A program made the translations under genes and the position numbers. Of a DNA stretch of 64,000 bases, positions 21,618 to 33,600 are shown piece by piece (the stretch's first letter is position 1; every line of letters starts with the position of its first letter). Origin of the DNA: Hemicordylus capensis (taxonomy: Eukaryota; Chordata; Lepidosauria; Squamata; Cordylidae); assembly GCF_027244095.1 (NCBI RefSeq), contig NC_069670.1:14031320-14095319 (forward strand). Reading direction: 5' to 3'. Under the pieces are notes generated by a model. The model saw only the letters and a list, made by a program, of their open reading frames with translations. It was not told the DNA's origin and did no database searches.

Positions 21618-24600
21618 CTACAGGTTACTCTCCCGGACGAGTCCGCTCAGGCTGTGTGGACGCCTCCGCTCCAGACGGCGGCCCGATAGGAGGCGGCGGA
21701 GCGAGGAGGTGGAGCTCAGGTCACCGCAGCTCTGCAGGTGGATTCCCTCGGTGGGGCACCGCTCAGCCCCCAGCCTCAGCACCTGCCAAAACAAGGGGGA
21801 GCTCAAAGCTACTGCGGCAGTCTGGCACTCTTGGTCTGAAACATACGTTCTGTTCCGTTTTGACACAATACATGTACTTTGTGCGTTCCGTTTCGACACG
21901 ATACATCCACAGAATAAGGAACATAAGAACAGCCCTGCTGGATCAGGCCCAAGGAGGCCCATCTAGTCCAGCATCCTGTTTCACACAGTGGCCCACCAGA
22001 TGCTGCTAGAAGCCACAGGCAGGAGATGAGGGCCTGCTCTCCCTCCTGCTGTGACTCCCCTGCAACTGGTACTCAGAGGCATCCTGCCTTTGAGGCTGGA
22101 GGTGAACTGTTCCCATCACAAGACGTCCTGGCCCAGAAATGTTCCTTTAGACAACACACACAGATCCAGCCCCCAGAACACCAGTTCAAGGAGAAACTCC
22201 AACCAACCAGCTTCTCATCTTGACGGTTTGGCTTCATGATTGCCCAGAATATACTAAACCAGCCAGAATATTAATAATCCCAATGCCATCTTCTGCCAAG
22301 GAGTTCTTTGTGACTTACTTCTGAGTAAGCACGCAAAAGATCCCAGCCTTAATGTGGCGTGTGGCAACATTAACCAAGTCCAAGGGTATCTCTCCAGGAG
22401 AAAAGATACATAGATGGATATTAAGCATCTCACCCGGATGGCTTAGCCCACCCAGATTCGCCCGGATTTCAGCTTTCATTAAAATAAAAATAAATTTAAA
22501 AAGCTAAGCTCCAGCCCTTGTAGAAGTGGAGTGATGGAGCAAAACTTCTGCTCAACCACTGGACTTGGATTCAGAGACAAAGAGCACAGGATGCTTGCTG
22601 GGAGCACTTTCAATAGCTTGCTTTGGTTGTGAATCACTAGCTGCTTACCAGGCTGTGTATTGTAATGTTTAAGGGTGACATCACATGCAGGGGGCAAAGG
22701 TGCACTTAAGGTAGTTTCGGAGCCTGGACCTAAAGGCCTTTTGGGGTCCCACTACCCCTGCCAGTTAAGCTGCAATGCACTATTGTTTACACAAATGAGA
22801 AGAGATAATCACGGTATAATATTTCACGCGGCAAAGCCCTTTGGAACCGGATCCACCAGAAAGAGCCCGAGGCAATGAGGCAATTTCCGCCACAGCCTCC
22901 AGGAGGAAGCATCGATTGCCACATCCCAATCAGGAGCCCAGGAAAGAGGCCAGTTATCTTGTTGTGGCAGCCTCTGTTCCCATCCCACAATGCCTAAGTG
23001 TGAGCAACAACATCTAATTAGCCACACAGTTTCATTGCTGGGCACGAGATGCACCAGCAAGAGAGCTGGTCTGTCGAAATCGGGGTGCTTTTGGTTCCAG
23101 TCATTGTGGCCATCCGCCACCACCGTCCTCACAGACTCATTTGTGCTGTTCTTTCCTGGTACGCCCTGTGGGTCATCTGCAGCATTTATTTATTATTATT
23201 ATTATTATTATTTATTCACACAGTCAGACAGGTGTTATTGACTGGTTTGTTTTATCCAGACATCGAGTCCTTCCCAAGGATCAAAAAAATAAGCATTTAA
23301 AAAAAAATAAGCATAAAAAAATAAGCTCCTCGGAGGAAGAGCGGGATAGAAGCGTAAATTATATTTACAGACGCAAGTTTGGGGCAGTAGAGAAATATTG
23401 TAAATTTAAACCAATTAAAAATAAGAAAGAAATAAGTAAATGAATGAATGAATGAAGCTTCTCCCCCAAGCAGAGGGGGAGCTTGGATGGAGAAGAACAG
23501 CCTCTCTGCCCCCGAGCCCACACCCTGGGATTCTGCACAGGACTGCATGTGGCTAGGGGGTTTCTCCAAAGCCCCACATCTTCATATCAACAACCCCGTT
23601 CCCTTTCTTTCCGCAGGCTCCCCTCCTTCCCCGCCCCGCCCAAGCCGGCTCCGCTGCATACCTGCTTGAGGCCCTGGGCGCTGCGGCCAGACGTCTCCGC
23701 TCCGGCCCCGGCCAGGTTGCGCTTGGACCTGTGCAGGAAGCGGGCCATGAGCCCCCACGTCCCCCGGCACACCTTGAGGTCCCCCAGGGAGCGCGTGGCC
23801 GTCTTGGACAGGTGCTGCGTGGCCTTCCAGGGCACCTCCAGCTTGGCCTTCCCCGCCAGGTGAGCCCGGGAGAGGGAATGTGGCTCGCAGAGCGATGGGT
23901 GCCGAAGGCAAGCCTCCAGGCACGGCCCTGAAAAGAGACCAGACACAGGAGAGGTCAGCAGACAGCCCCGGGGACCCATTCCTAGCGGGGGCACCCAGAT
24001 GCCTTCTTTCGTCCATATTACATGCCCCCCGCAAGTGCCCCATCAGGAGTTTAGGGCACGATTTATGGTTCTTCTCCCATCCTGTAAGTATGACTGAGAT
24101 ATAGTCATCAGCACATAAGAACATCAGAACAGCCCTGCTGGATCAGGCCCAAGGAAGCCCATCTAGTCCAGCATCTTGTTTCACCCAGTGGCCCACCAGA
24201 TGCCGCTGGAAGCCCACAGGCAGGATTTGAAAGGGGCCTGCCCTCTCTGCTGCTGTGCCTCCCCTGCAACTGGGACTCAGAGGCATCCTGCCTCTGAGGC
24301 TGGAGGTGGCTTGTAGCCCTCCAACTAGTAGCCCTTGATAGACCTCTCCTCCATGAAGTGATCCAAACCCTTCTTAAAGCCATCCAGAATGTTGGCTGTC
24401 GCCACATCTCATGTCATGGCCAAGCAGGGATTTGGGTCTCCTTTAAAAGAAGCCACTTAGCGGCACAGCCGGGAAATGACTTGACTAGCAAGCCAGAGGT
24501 TGCCGGTTCCAATCCCCGCAGGTATGTCCCCCAGACTATGGGGAACACCTCTATTGGGGAACACCTCTATTGGGGAACACCTCTATTGGGCAGCAGTGAT

Positions 24601-27600
24601 ATAGGAAGCGGCTGAAAGGCATCAACTCATACTGCGTGGGAGGAGGCCATGGTCAACCCCTCCGGTATCCTACCAAAGAAAAACCCACAGGGCTCTGTGG
24701 TTGCCAGGAATCGACACCAACTCGACGGCACCCTTTATGTTTATTTCATGATCGGTATGATAGCACAATCAGGCATTAGCAATCCACTTGCCAGCCCGAT
24801 TACATCATGAAAGTCATTCAAATGCGGCTCTGGCGACATACGCAGGCTTAGACTGTGCCCACAGCGAACTCTTTGAACTCATCCTGTCTGCACTGGAATC
24901 ACAAGGGTCTCTGTAGCCTGCCAGGTCCAAATGCAGCACACACACACCCCTGCCCTCTGCCCCTGCTCCCCCATTGGCAATTCTCTGTCGACGTTCCTGC
25001 CAGGCTAAGGTTTCAGAGGTTCAAAGATGGAAGCACTCAGTCGGTCTGAGACTCACCGGTCTCTGCTGAGGAGTTGGACCCCTTGGTACAGAACACCTCC
25101 TGGAAATCACCGTCTGGAGGGCAGCAGAAAAGAGGGGCAGGAAGAAAATGATTAGGCTATGGGGGCTTCTATCTACAGAGCGGTCCCCTTATGTCCCTCT
25201 CTAAGACTCAACACCCTGCCTCCCTCGAGCTCACCCACTCACATAACCCCGTTTGGGCTTCATCTTTATTTTTTTTTAATTTACCGTTCAATTTCTATCC
25301 TGCCTTTCATAAAGCACCTCGAGGCGGTTGACAAAAGTTAGCATACACTAAAATACAAAATGCATCCCGCTCTCGGCTCCAACTGGAAAAGGCAGAGGAG
25401 TCATGAATCTGGGACCTGAAGGACATCGTGAAAGGATTACGCCTGCGCCCCAGATGCACTGCAGGAGAGTGACTAGAGACGGGGCCTTCTTTGCGCCGGC
25501 ACCCCATGGTGGCATTCTCTCTCAATTACCCAGCCATTTTTGCAAAGGCACATTTTTTCCCTGGGGAAGAGACAGTTTTAACCCAGTACGTACTGGGCTA
25601 AAACTGTCCAGTTCTCCTGGGCCTTTGAGGGTAAATTTATTTATTTAGCATATTTTATACTGCCCAAAAACATACGTCTCTGGGCGGTTTACAGCAAATG
25701 TGGGTATGTGCTGGGAAAATGTGTTGCACACCGCCCAGAGCCTTTGAATGGGGCAGTTTATAAATGTAAATCAATCAATCAATCAATCAATAAAATGCCG
25801 ACAGTTTGTTAGGTGTCAACTTGGGACGAGGCCTTCTTGGTCGCTGCCCCTCGGTTTTGATAGGCACTCCCCATAGTGGGTATGTGGTGGGAAAGCAAGG
25901 TAAATTTTTCTTCTTCATAAATAGAAGGCATGAACAGCCACCTGCAAGGTTGGGCCCTGGGGAGGGGGGGTCCGATCTCTCCATCTCCCACTCTGTGGCC
26001 TTTAAGGGCACCCCTAAATCAATCGCTGTCACCGGACTCCTTGGCGATGGATCCATTTCTGCTCTAGACTCTCCCCTTGATTTTTAGCCAGGCAGTTAGT
26101 TAATGTGTTGAGGACACATCCTTGTGGGGGGTCAAAGAACATTACGTGGACGATGCTGCCCTGGTGGGAGTGGGCGACCAACCGGCTACTCGCGAGCTGC
26201 GGTTAACCTGGCCGCCCACCCGTCCCCTGGACCAATGAAGTAGCGTGCTCAAAGATCCAACCCAGAGATCGTTTCCTCCGGCATCGTTTCCTCCGGCACT
26301 CGGCTCCCACAGCTCGTTCTACTCACCTGTGTCACTGATTGTGGCCATTCCGGGATCGCTGTGAGATCGCAGTAGGGGGCACCGGGCCAGAGGGAGTCGA
26401 CAGGAAGCCTCACTGCTCCGGCGCCGGTGCCCGGGCCCCTTACGGCCCGGCAGCGAGGCCTTGGCCTTGACACGCATCTCCGGGAAACAGGGCCCTACGC
26501 CCTGGCCCAGGCCTTCCAGGCGGTGGCAGCTGTGGTTCTGGGCGCTGCCCGCCTCCAGCAAGCCCTCGTAGCCCGTGCCGGGGGTGGAGCAGGAGTAGGA
26601 GCGCTCCCCACGCAGGCGCGCCTGGGGCACCTCCTCAAAGGGGCCCTGGAGAGTGGGGCTCAGGGGGTGCAGGCCACACTGCCCGCAGTCCATGCTCAGG
26701 CAGTAGTCCGCCCGGCTGCGCTGGATGGAGCGGAACAAGACGTAGTCCACCGAGCGCGCTGAGCCACCCACGTCCAGCAGGCAGGAGTCCTCCGACGGGC
26801 TGCTGTCCCCAGGAACGTCCCCGATCTCGGACATGATCAAGGAGCCGCTGTCCATGGAAACCGCTGTGGGGCAGACAGAGAGAGGGAGAAAGGTGGGCCC
26901 GACAGAACTGCCACGGGCTGGAAGAGCGGGTCGCCTTTCTTGCAGCCGCTGAGCAGCCAGAACAAATGAACCCACCAGCAAGCAGATGGCCACCAGCGGC
27001 ATACGGGAAAATGCCATCAACGAGTTAGCAACGAGTCAACATTTGCCACCAAATGGCGCAGCAGGGAAGCAACCTGCCTCGAGAGCAGGAGGCTGTGGGT
27101 TCGAATCCCCGCTGGTGTGTTCCCCAGAATATGGGAACTTCCTATATCAGGCAGCGGTGATACAGGAAGGTGCTGAAAGGTAATCTCTCATACTGCGCAG
27201 GAGATGGCAATGGTCAACCCCTCCTGTATTCTGCCAAAAACACTCTCTGGTCGCCAGGAGCTGACACCGACTGGACGGCACAACTTTCCCCTACCCCGCC
27301 AGTCACCCTAATCTAGACTCGTCCGTGCCCCTTTTCTGCATGCAGAGATAGGGGCACACATCGCCCCTTTCAGGTGGGCCGGCCTCACCTTCGCCACTGA
27401 GCACAATGGAAGGGACCCGGTTGCAGGAGCAGGGTCCGTGCGAGGTGTCCGTGAACTGCGAATCGAACAGCGTCACCTGCAGAGCAGAGGCAGAGGGTGT
27501 CGGAACCCAGAAGGGAAGAGAGACACAGAGAACCGCCGAAGCTGGGTCGGAGCAAACGCCCTTGACCATCCAGCAATCGCAGGTGGCTAGAAGATTGTGT

Positions 27601-30600
27601 CTCGTTGGACCCCTCGGCGGCCAGCCACCTTCCCCACCCACCCCAGATCTCTCACCTGACTGTCTCCGTGGAGGCCCATGACGGCCTCGTAGCTTGGCGG
27701 GAAGTCAGTCGGGTACAGCGGCACAGGGCTGTCCATGGAGCCGTTGTAGGTGATGCTGCCGGAGAAGAGGATATTCGTCAGACTGTCCATGCAGAGGAAA
27801 AGATGCTCTCCCCTTCCCTGGCTCCCTAGTGGGGAATTTCAGAGCCCCCATGGGCAACAACCCCTTAGCGGATTCCGGGTGGGGTCTGCCATTCTCTCTT
27901 CCAGCAGGCACAGAAAGGTACCGGGCGACACCTTCAGAGATGGACACGTCTATTTATTTATTTATTTATTTATTGTTAAATTTGTATACCGCTTTTCACT
28001 AAAACAATCCCAAGACGGTTCACACAAAAATTTAAAAAGAAGACTATAAAAATGACACCCTTAAAATATTAAGCTAAAATATATAAAACAAATCGCGGGA
28101 GGAGGAGGAGGAGAGCTGGTCTGGTGGTAGCAAGCCTGACTTCTCCCCTTAGCTAAGCAGGGTCCGCCCTGGTTGCATTTGAAAGGGAGACTAGAAGTGT
28201 GAGCACTGGAAGAGATTCCCCCTCAGGGGATGGAGCCACTCTGGGAAGAGCATCTAGGTTCCATGTTCCCTCCATGGCAGCATCACTATACCTTTGGGCA
28301 TCAGTCTCTGAGCTGCAGGTATACTCCGGCGGGTAATACGGTGGCGGTGGTACCGGGGGCACAAATTCATCCAGGTCCAACATATGGTGCAGGAACGTGT
28401 CAGGTGGGGAAGTGCAGTCTAGGGTTACGGAGCTCGAGCGAGGAGGGGAGATCTGGAGGAAGAGAAAGAAGGCAAGTTGAACATGCAAAGAGACGGAAAC
28501 ATACCTGAGAGTCTGGAAGGGCAGTGTTCTCTGCAGCAGAGCTCCCCAGATAGTGATGACTACAACTCCCATCACCCCCAGCCAAAGGCCATTGCAACTG
28601 GGGATGATGGGAGTTGTAGTTAACCTCTGGGAATCCCTGTTACACGGGGAGCATAGGAACATAGGAAGCTGCCATATACTGAGTCAGACCCTTGGTCTAT
28701 CTAGCTCAGTATTGTCTACACAGACTGGCAGCGGCTTCTCCAAGGTTGCAAGCAGGAATGTCTCTCAGCCCTCTCTTGGAGATGCTGCCAGGGAGGGAAC
28801 CTGGGACCTAAATGCTCTCCCCAGAGTGGCTCCATCCCCTGAGGGGAAGATCTTGCAGTGCTCACACTTCTAGTCTCCCTTTCAAATGCAACCAGGGCAG
28901 ACCCTGCTTAGCTAAGGGGACGTCATGCTTGCTACCACCAGACCAGCTCTCCAGTGGGGGCACTTGTCAGAGAGCTCCTTCCAGCAGGACAGGCCTGGCC
29001 ATTCGTCCAACTCATGTAACAGGGAGGCAGCTTCCAACTGGATCCCTTTTAAGATCCTTTGCCCTTCACAAAGAATACTCAAGGCAGCCTATGGTATTTG
29101 AAACTGACCCACACAAAAAGGTTAGACATCCCTCCGGAAAATCAAGCAAACCAGTAAAAACAGAGCCGTGCTCAAGTGCTAAGAAGAACTCAACACTTTC
29201 CTGAACAGATAGGTCTTGAGATGGCAGTGGGGAATTGTCAACCCAAGGGCAAGACAAATATCTTGGAGCAGGGAGTTCCACATGCTAGATCCACAGTTCC
29301 TGCTTGCACAAGGTGGAACGCCTCCCCACCAGGCTGCTCACACACCCTTCGAAATCATAGCAACAGAGGTGCCATGAGCATAAATTAATAGCTAATTTTA
29401 AAGGCGAAGAGAGCAGACAGCCATGAAAACCCCTGAAAAGCGATGGTTACTGCACCCCAAGAGGAAAGGGAGCCGGGCCAGAACTCACCGCGTGGAAGAT
29501 GTCCAAGGAAAAGATCTGGAAGCAACACATGATGGCGGAAAGTGTGCACACCACGATGGCGAAGACGGTCAGGCCACACACCCCGAAGAGCAGGTTCTAA
29601 CCGGGGCAAACAGAGAGAGCCGCTGGGGGCCACATCCTTGTGAGTAACTTTGAGTGGCAACTTACAAGGAGGAGCACACTCAAAAACTTCATCTGCTTGG
29701 CACAAGAACTGGGGCGCTGGCCTCCCGACTGGGAGGGAAGAGACGAGGAGGAAAGAGACACCCCCGCAGCAACAAAGAGCCCTGTAGCACCTTGAAGTCT
29801 AACAGATTTATTGTGGCAGGAACCTTCAGAGTACAGCCTGCGTTCCCAGAGGCTCAGTGGGCAGATGGACCGCAGACAGGTACGGAGGAACAAGAAAATT
29901 CTCCCGAGACCCAGCGTGTCATGAGATGCAAGAGAAACAGCCTCTATGCAAAGCTCAAACGTAGACAAGATAGGCATGGTGAGCCTTCACTGGTCATCAC
30001 ACCCCTTTTTCTGTGTTCATACGTTTGCTTCTTCTGACTCTTACAGTCTACACTGACAAAATGAACTCTGGCCTCAGGAACTCTCTGCCACAGTACACCT
30101 GTTGCCTTTCCAGTGCCTCAAGGCCTTGCCTTGTTTCCCGGCTCACACAGCTACCCCACTGGAGAGAACGTCTCGTCCTCGGCTCTGAGGTCACAGAAAA
30201 ACTATGTCAGATGTGGGTGCATTGGGTAGGGAACGACACTTCCCTAGGACCTCAGCTTCCACTCTTTTAACACAGAAAAGACCAGCTATTTAAAGACAAG
30301 TTTCTAGTCCCCAGGATTGTGTGGGCAGGCAGGAAGTGCCTGCTGACATCTCAGAAGTCTCTTTTGCAGGGTTTCCCCCCCTTTTCTGCTTCTGCAAGCT
30401 CTGGCCCGTCGACATGACGAAGCCACTCTTTAAATTTCACTCCCTGGCCGTTCTCCACGGCACACTCACTTTGAGGACCACGTGGACTCTGAGGCAGTCC
30501 AGTTCAGCACTACTAACACAGGCCGGGCTGCCAGACTCCGCGCGGCAGCAGCGGCACAACTCCTTGTTGTGCAAGATGCGGTCCTGGCAAGAGAAGTAAG

Positions 30601-33600
30601 AGAAAAGTTCACATCCGCGCGGCCACGTCTCCTCCAGTTTAATGTCCCGCCGGCCCCGGCGTGCACGCAGTTGCACTGCATCATGGGCTCCTGGCATTCA
30701 AGCAGCTGCACTGCATCATGGGCTCCGTGGCCTGCCGCAGAGCCTAAAAGGGGCGTTTAAGCTGCTGCAGAGGAGCAGCGGTCGGGGAAAGGGATAGACA
30801 GACACACACACCCTCCCCAAGCCACCAGACTTCAATTCCACACACATGCACGGCCCGCGCAGTTTGGCTCTAAAGCAACCCCCACCTGGTTTTCCAGGTA
30901 CGGCAGGCCCTGCTCCTTCCAGAACGGGAAAGGGTCTCTTCTTACCCGTTCGCAGGACTCCAAGGCCTCAACTTGCTGGGCATGCTTGCAGGAAAGGATG
31001 GAGCCAGCCAGGCTGAGCATGATCCCTAACACCGAAAGAAGCGTGAAGAAGGTAATCTGGCGAGACAGGGAGGGAGCCATGAGTCCATGGGCAGGGCACA
31101 CTGCCCGTCTCCGGGATCCGCTCCCCGGTGGGACACTGCGGCGACGGAGGGTCTACTTAGTTCTCGTGGCCAAGAGCTCCTGACACATGTCGTCTCCTCC
31201 TAATCCCTTTTTAAAAGCCCCCTATAAGACGCTCCCTTTTCAGACAGGCTACCCAGCCTGTTTTGATCATGCAGTGGTCGCCTGGGGGGTGATTTCCACT
31301 CACCGCAGGCGACCAGGCCACGGCTGAGTTGCCAACTGGGCTGGAGTCCTTACGAACACAAGAGCCCTGTAGGATTCAACAGAGAACCCATCCAGTCCAG
31401 GATCTTGTGTCCAACAGCACTCAGCCAGACGCCCTGGGGACCTCACAAAGAAGGCACAAAGAGCTTTCTTCTCCCTGCCCCCTACCCCACCACCCGGGCA
31501 TCTGACGACATTCAGAATAATCCTGTCACTCGTTCTTTTTCAAAATGAGTTGATAAACCATATGAGCTTTAAAGTAGTCATTTAGAAAAATCAAATCGGC
31601 ATATATTTGTTTATAATAGTAGGGAAGCATCAACTCCGTTTTTCGGTGCATACCACATACGCCATCTTGGTTGGCTGGTTGTGCCATCGGGTCAGTGTCG
31701 ACTCCTGGCGACCACAGAGCCCTGTGGTTGTCTTTGGTAGAATACAGGAAGGGTTGACCATTGCCTCCCCCCGCACAATATGAGATGATGCCTTTCAGCA
31801 TCTTCCTAGATCACTGCTGCCCGATAGAGGTGTTTCCCATAGTCTGGGAAACATACCAGCGGGGATTTGAACTGGCAACCTCTGCCTTGCTAGTCACGTG
31901 ATACTTGCTGGGTGACTCTGGGCCAGTCACTTCTCTCTCAGCCTAACCTACTTCACAAGGTTGTTGTGAGGAGAAACTTAAGTATGTAGTACACCGCTCT
32001 GAGCTCCTTGGAGGAAGAGCGGGATATAAATGTAAAATAATGTAAATAATTTCCCCGCAATGCCATTAAGAGGGCTTTGCCTTCTGCTCAAGAGGGGAGA
32101 GGCAATTCCTTTTCTAGGATGCTGCCTGCCACCTGCATTTTAGGAAAATTCTTCACTAAAAACGATCCACCACTCTTGTAAAAACAAATACACACATACA
32201 TAAAAATCTGCTGTCCAGTTAATTTGGGGCACCTCTAAGTGGGGGGGGAAAGGCGTTTCTGAGGATTCCTCTAGCCAATCAACCAACCCAAAGGATGCAG
32301 TCCCAAATAAGGGATAGACTGCCCCTAGACATGGAGGTTTCAGGAAGAAGAGCTGGAATCTCCGAGGCCTCCAGGCGCCAACCGGTTTGCAAGTGAGCCG
32401 CCTCACACTTACCACAGGCGTAAAAGGGCGTCTCCAGGACACAATGCCCACCAGCCCAGAGAGTGCTAGCTAGAGACAGAGAAACACAGAATCAATGCAG
32501 CATCTAAAAGGTTCTGCATGCACAGTTATGCCCCCTCACCCCCAGATCCAGGGGTCGGCTGAAGTGAGGGAGTGGGGCTAGGTGTGCAGATGCTTCCCTC
32601 CCCCCTCCAGTCCGATGCTCCCTCTGATGCTCCACCCTCCAATCCGATGCTCCCTCCGATGCTCCCAAGTTCGAATTCCCATTCCACCACAAAACTCACT
32701 GGGTGACCCTCGGCCAGTCATGTCTCTCTCAGCCTAATCTACCTCACAGGGTTGTTGTGAGGATAAAATACTCATGTGCACCGCTCTGAGCTCTTCCTCG
32801 GAGAAAGAGCAGGCTAGAAATGCAAAAAATACATAAATAATGTATTTTGAGGGGTTGATTGTCCTGAGCTCAATCATAGAAGGCAGCTATGGAAACCAGT
32901 CAATCAACTTGGTTGGGAGACCCGGTTCTACGATCCTGGGGCTGTGAGGAAAAGGGGTGTCTCTGTTCAGCGCTCTCTATCCCACACCTATGAACCTCAC
33001 CACAACCAAACACACACACCAGCTGCGGTGGGCAGTCGTGGCCCTCCAGATGTTGGTGAACTACAACTCCCATCTTCCACTGTTGCAAAAAAAAATCATG
33101 GCTGACGATGCTGGGAGTTGTGGTCGAAAAATAGACACATCTGCCCACCCCTGGATGAAACCCTTCTTCTGGACATTCCCTCATGACGGGGAAACGCAGG
33201 AATCAAGGCCCTCCTGATGGAGGTGAGGCAGTCACACTGTATTCTGGACAGTGCTCCAAAGAGGTTCCCAAACTCTCCTCTGCTGCCTGGCCTTTGCCAG
33301 TGACGAGAAATCAGATGGTAAGGAGATGCGGCCCGGCCGTTAGCAGCCAGGGCGTGGAATATTCTCTGAAAATGGAGCTCCTGGAATCTGAATTATTTAT
33401 CACCCTGTTTGTATATTTAATGCGATTTCACGTCGTTCTATTGCTTGTGTCAACCCCACCGAGCTCGGGAGAAGCTGTACAACATGGTTTTAAGCGGAGA
33501 AGCCAATGCTCTGCTGCTTGGGCAAGTTACTAGAAGTGCGTTCCCCCCCACATTTCAGCCTCCTCTCCTAGATCTTCGCTAAGGGGATTGCAAAACTCTG

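Noticed and set aside
20445-22009. Overlapping long plus-strand open frames
   Set aside because: GC-rich 3'UTR and last exon of ENTREP3 read antisense; the translations lack any family motif.
24540-24587. Possible CRISPR-like direct repeats
   Set aside because: Three abutting 16-mers without spacers, inside a SINE in a vertebrate intron.
26427-26762. Open frame on the plus strand within ENTREP3
   Set aside because: Antisense shadow of the GC-rich ENTREP3 exon 9, whose minus frame matches human closely.
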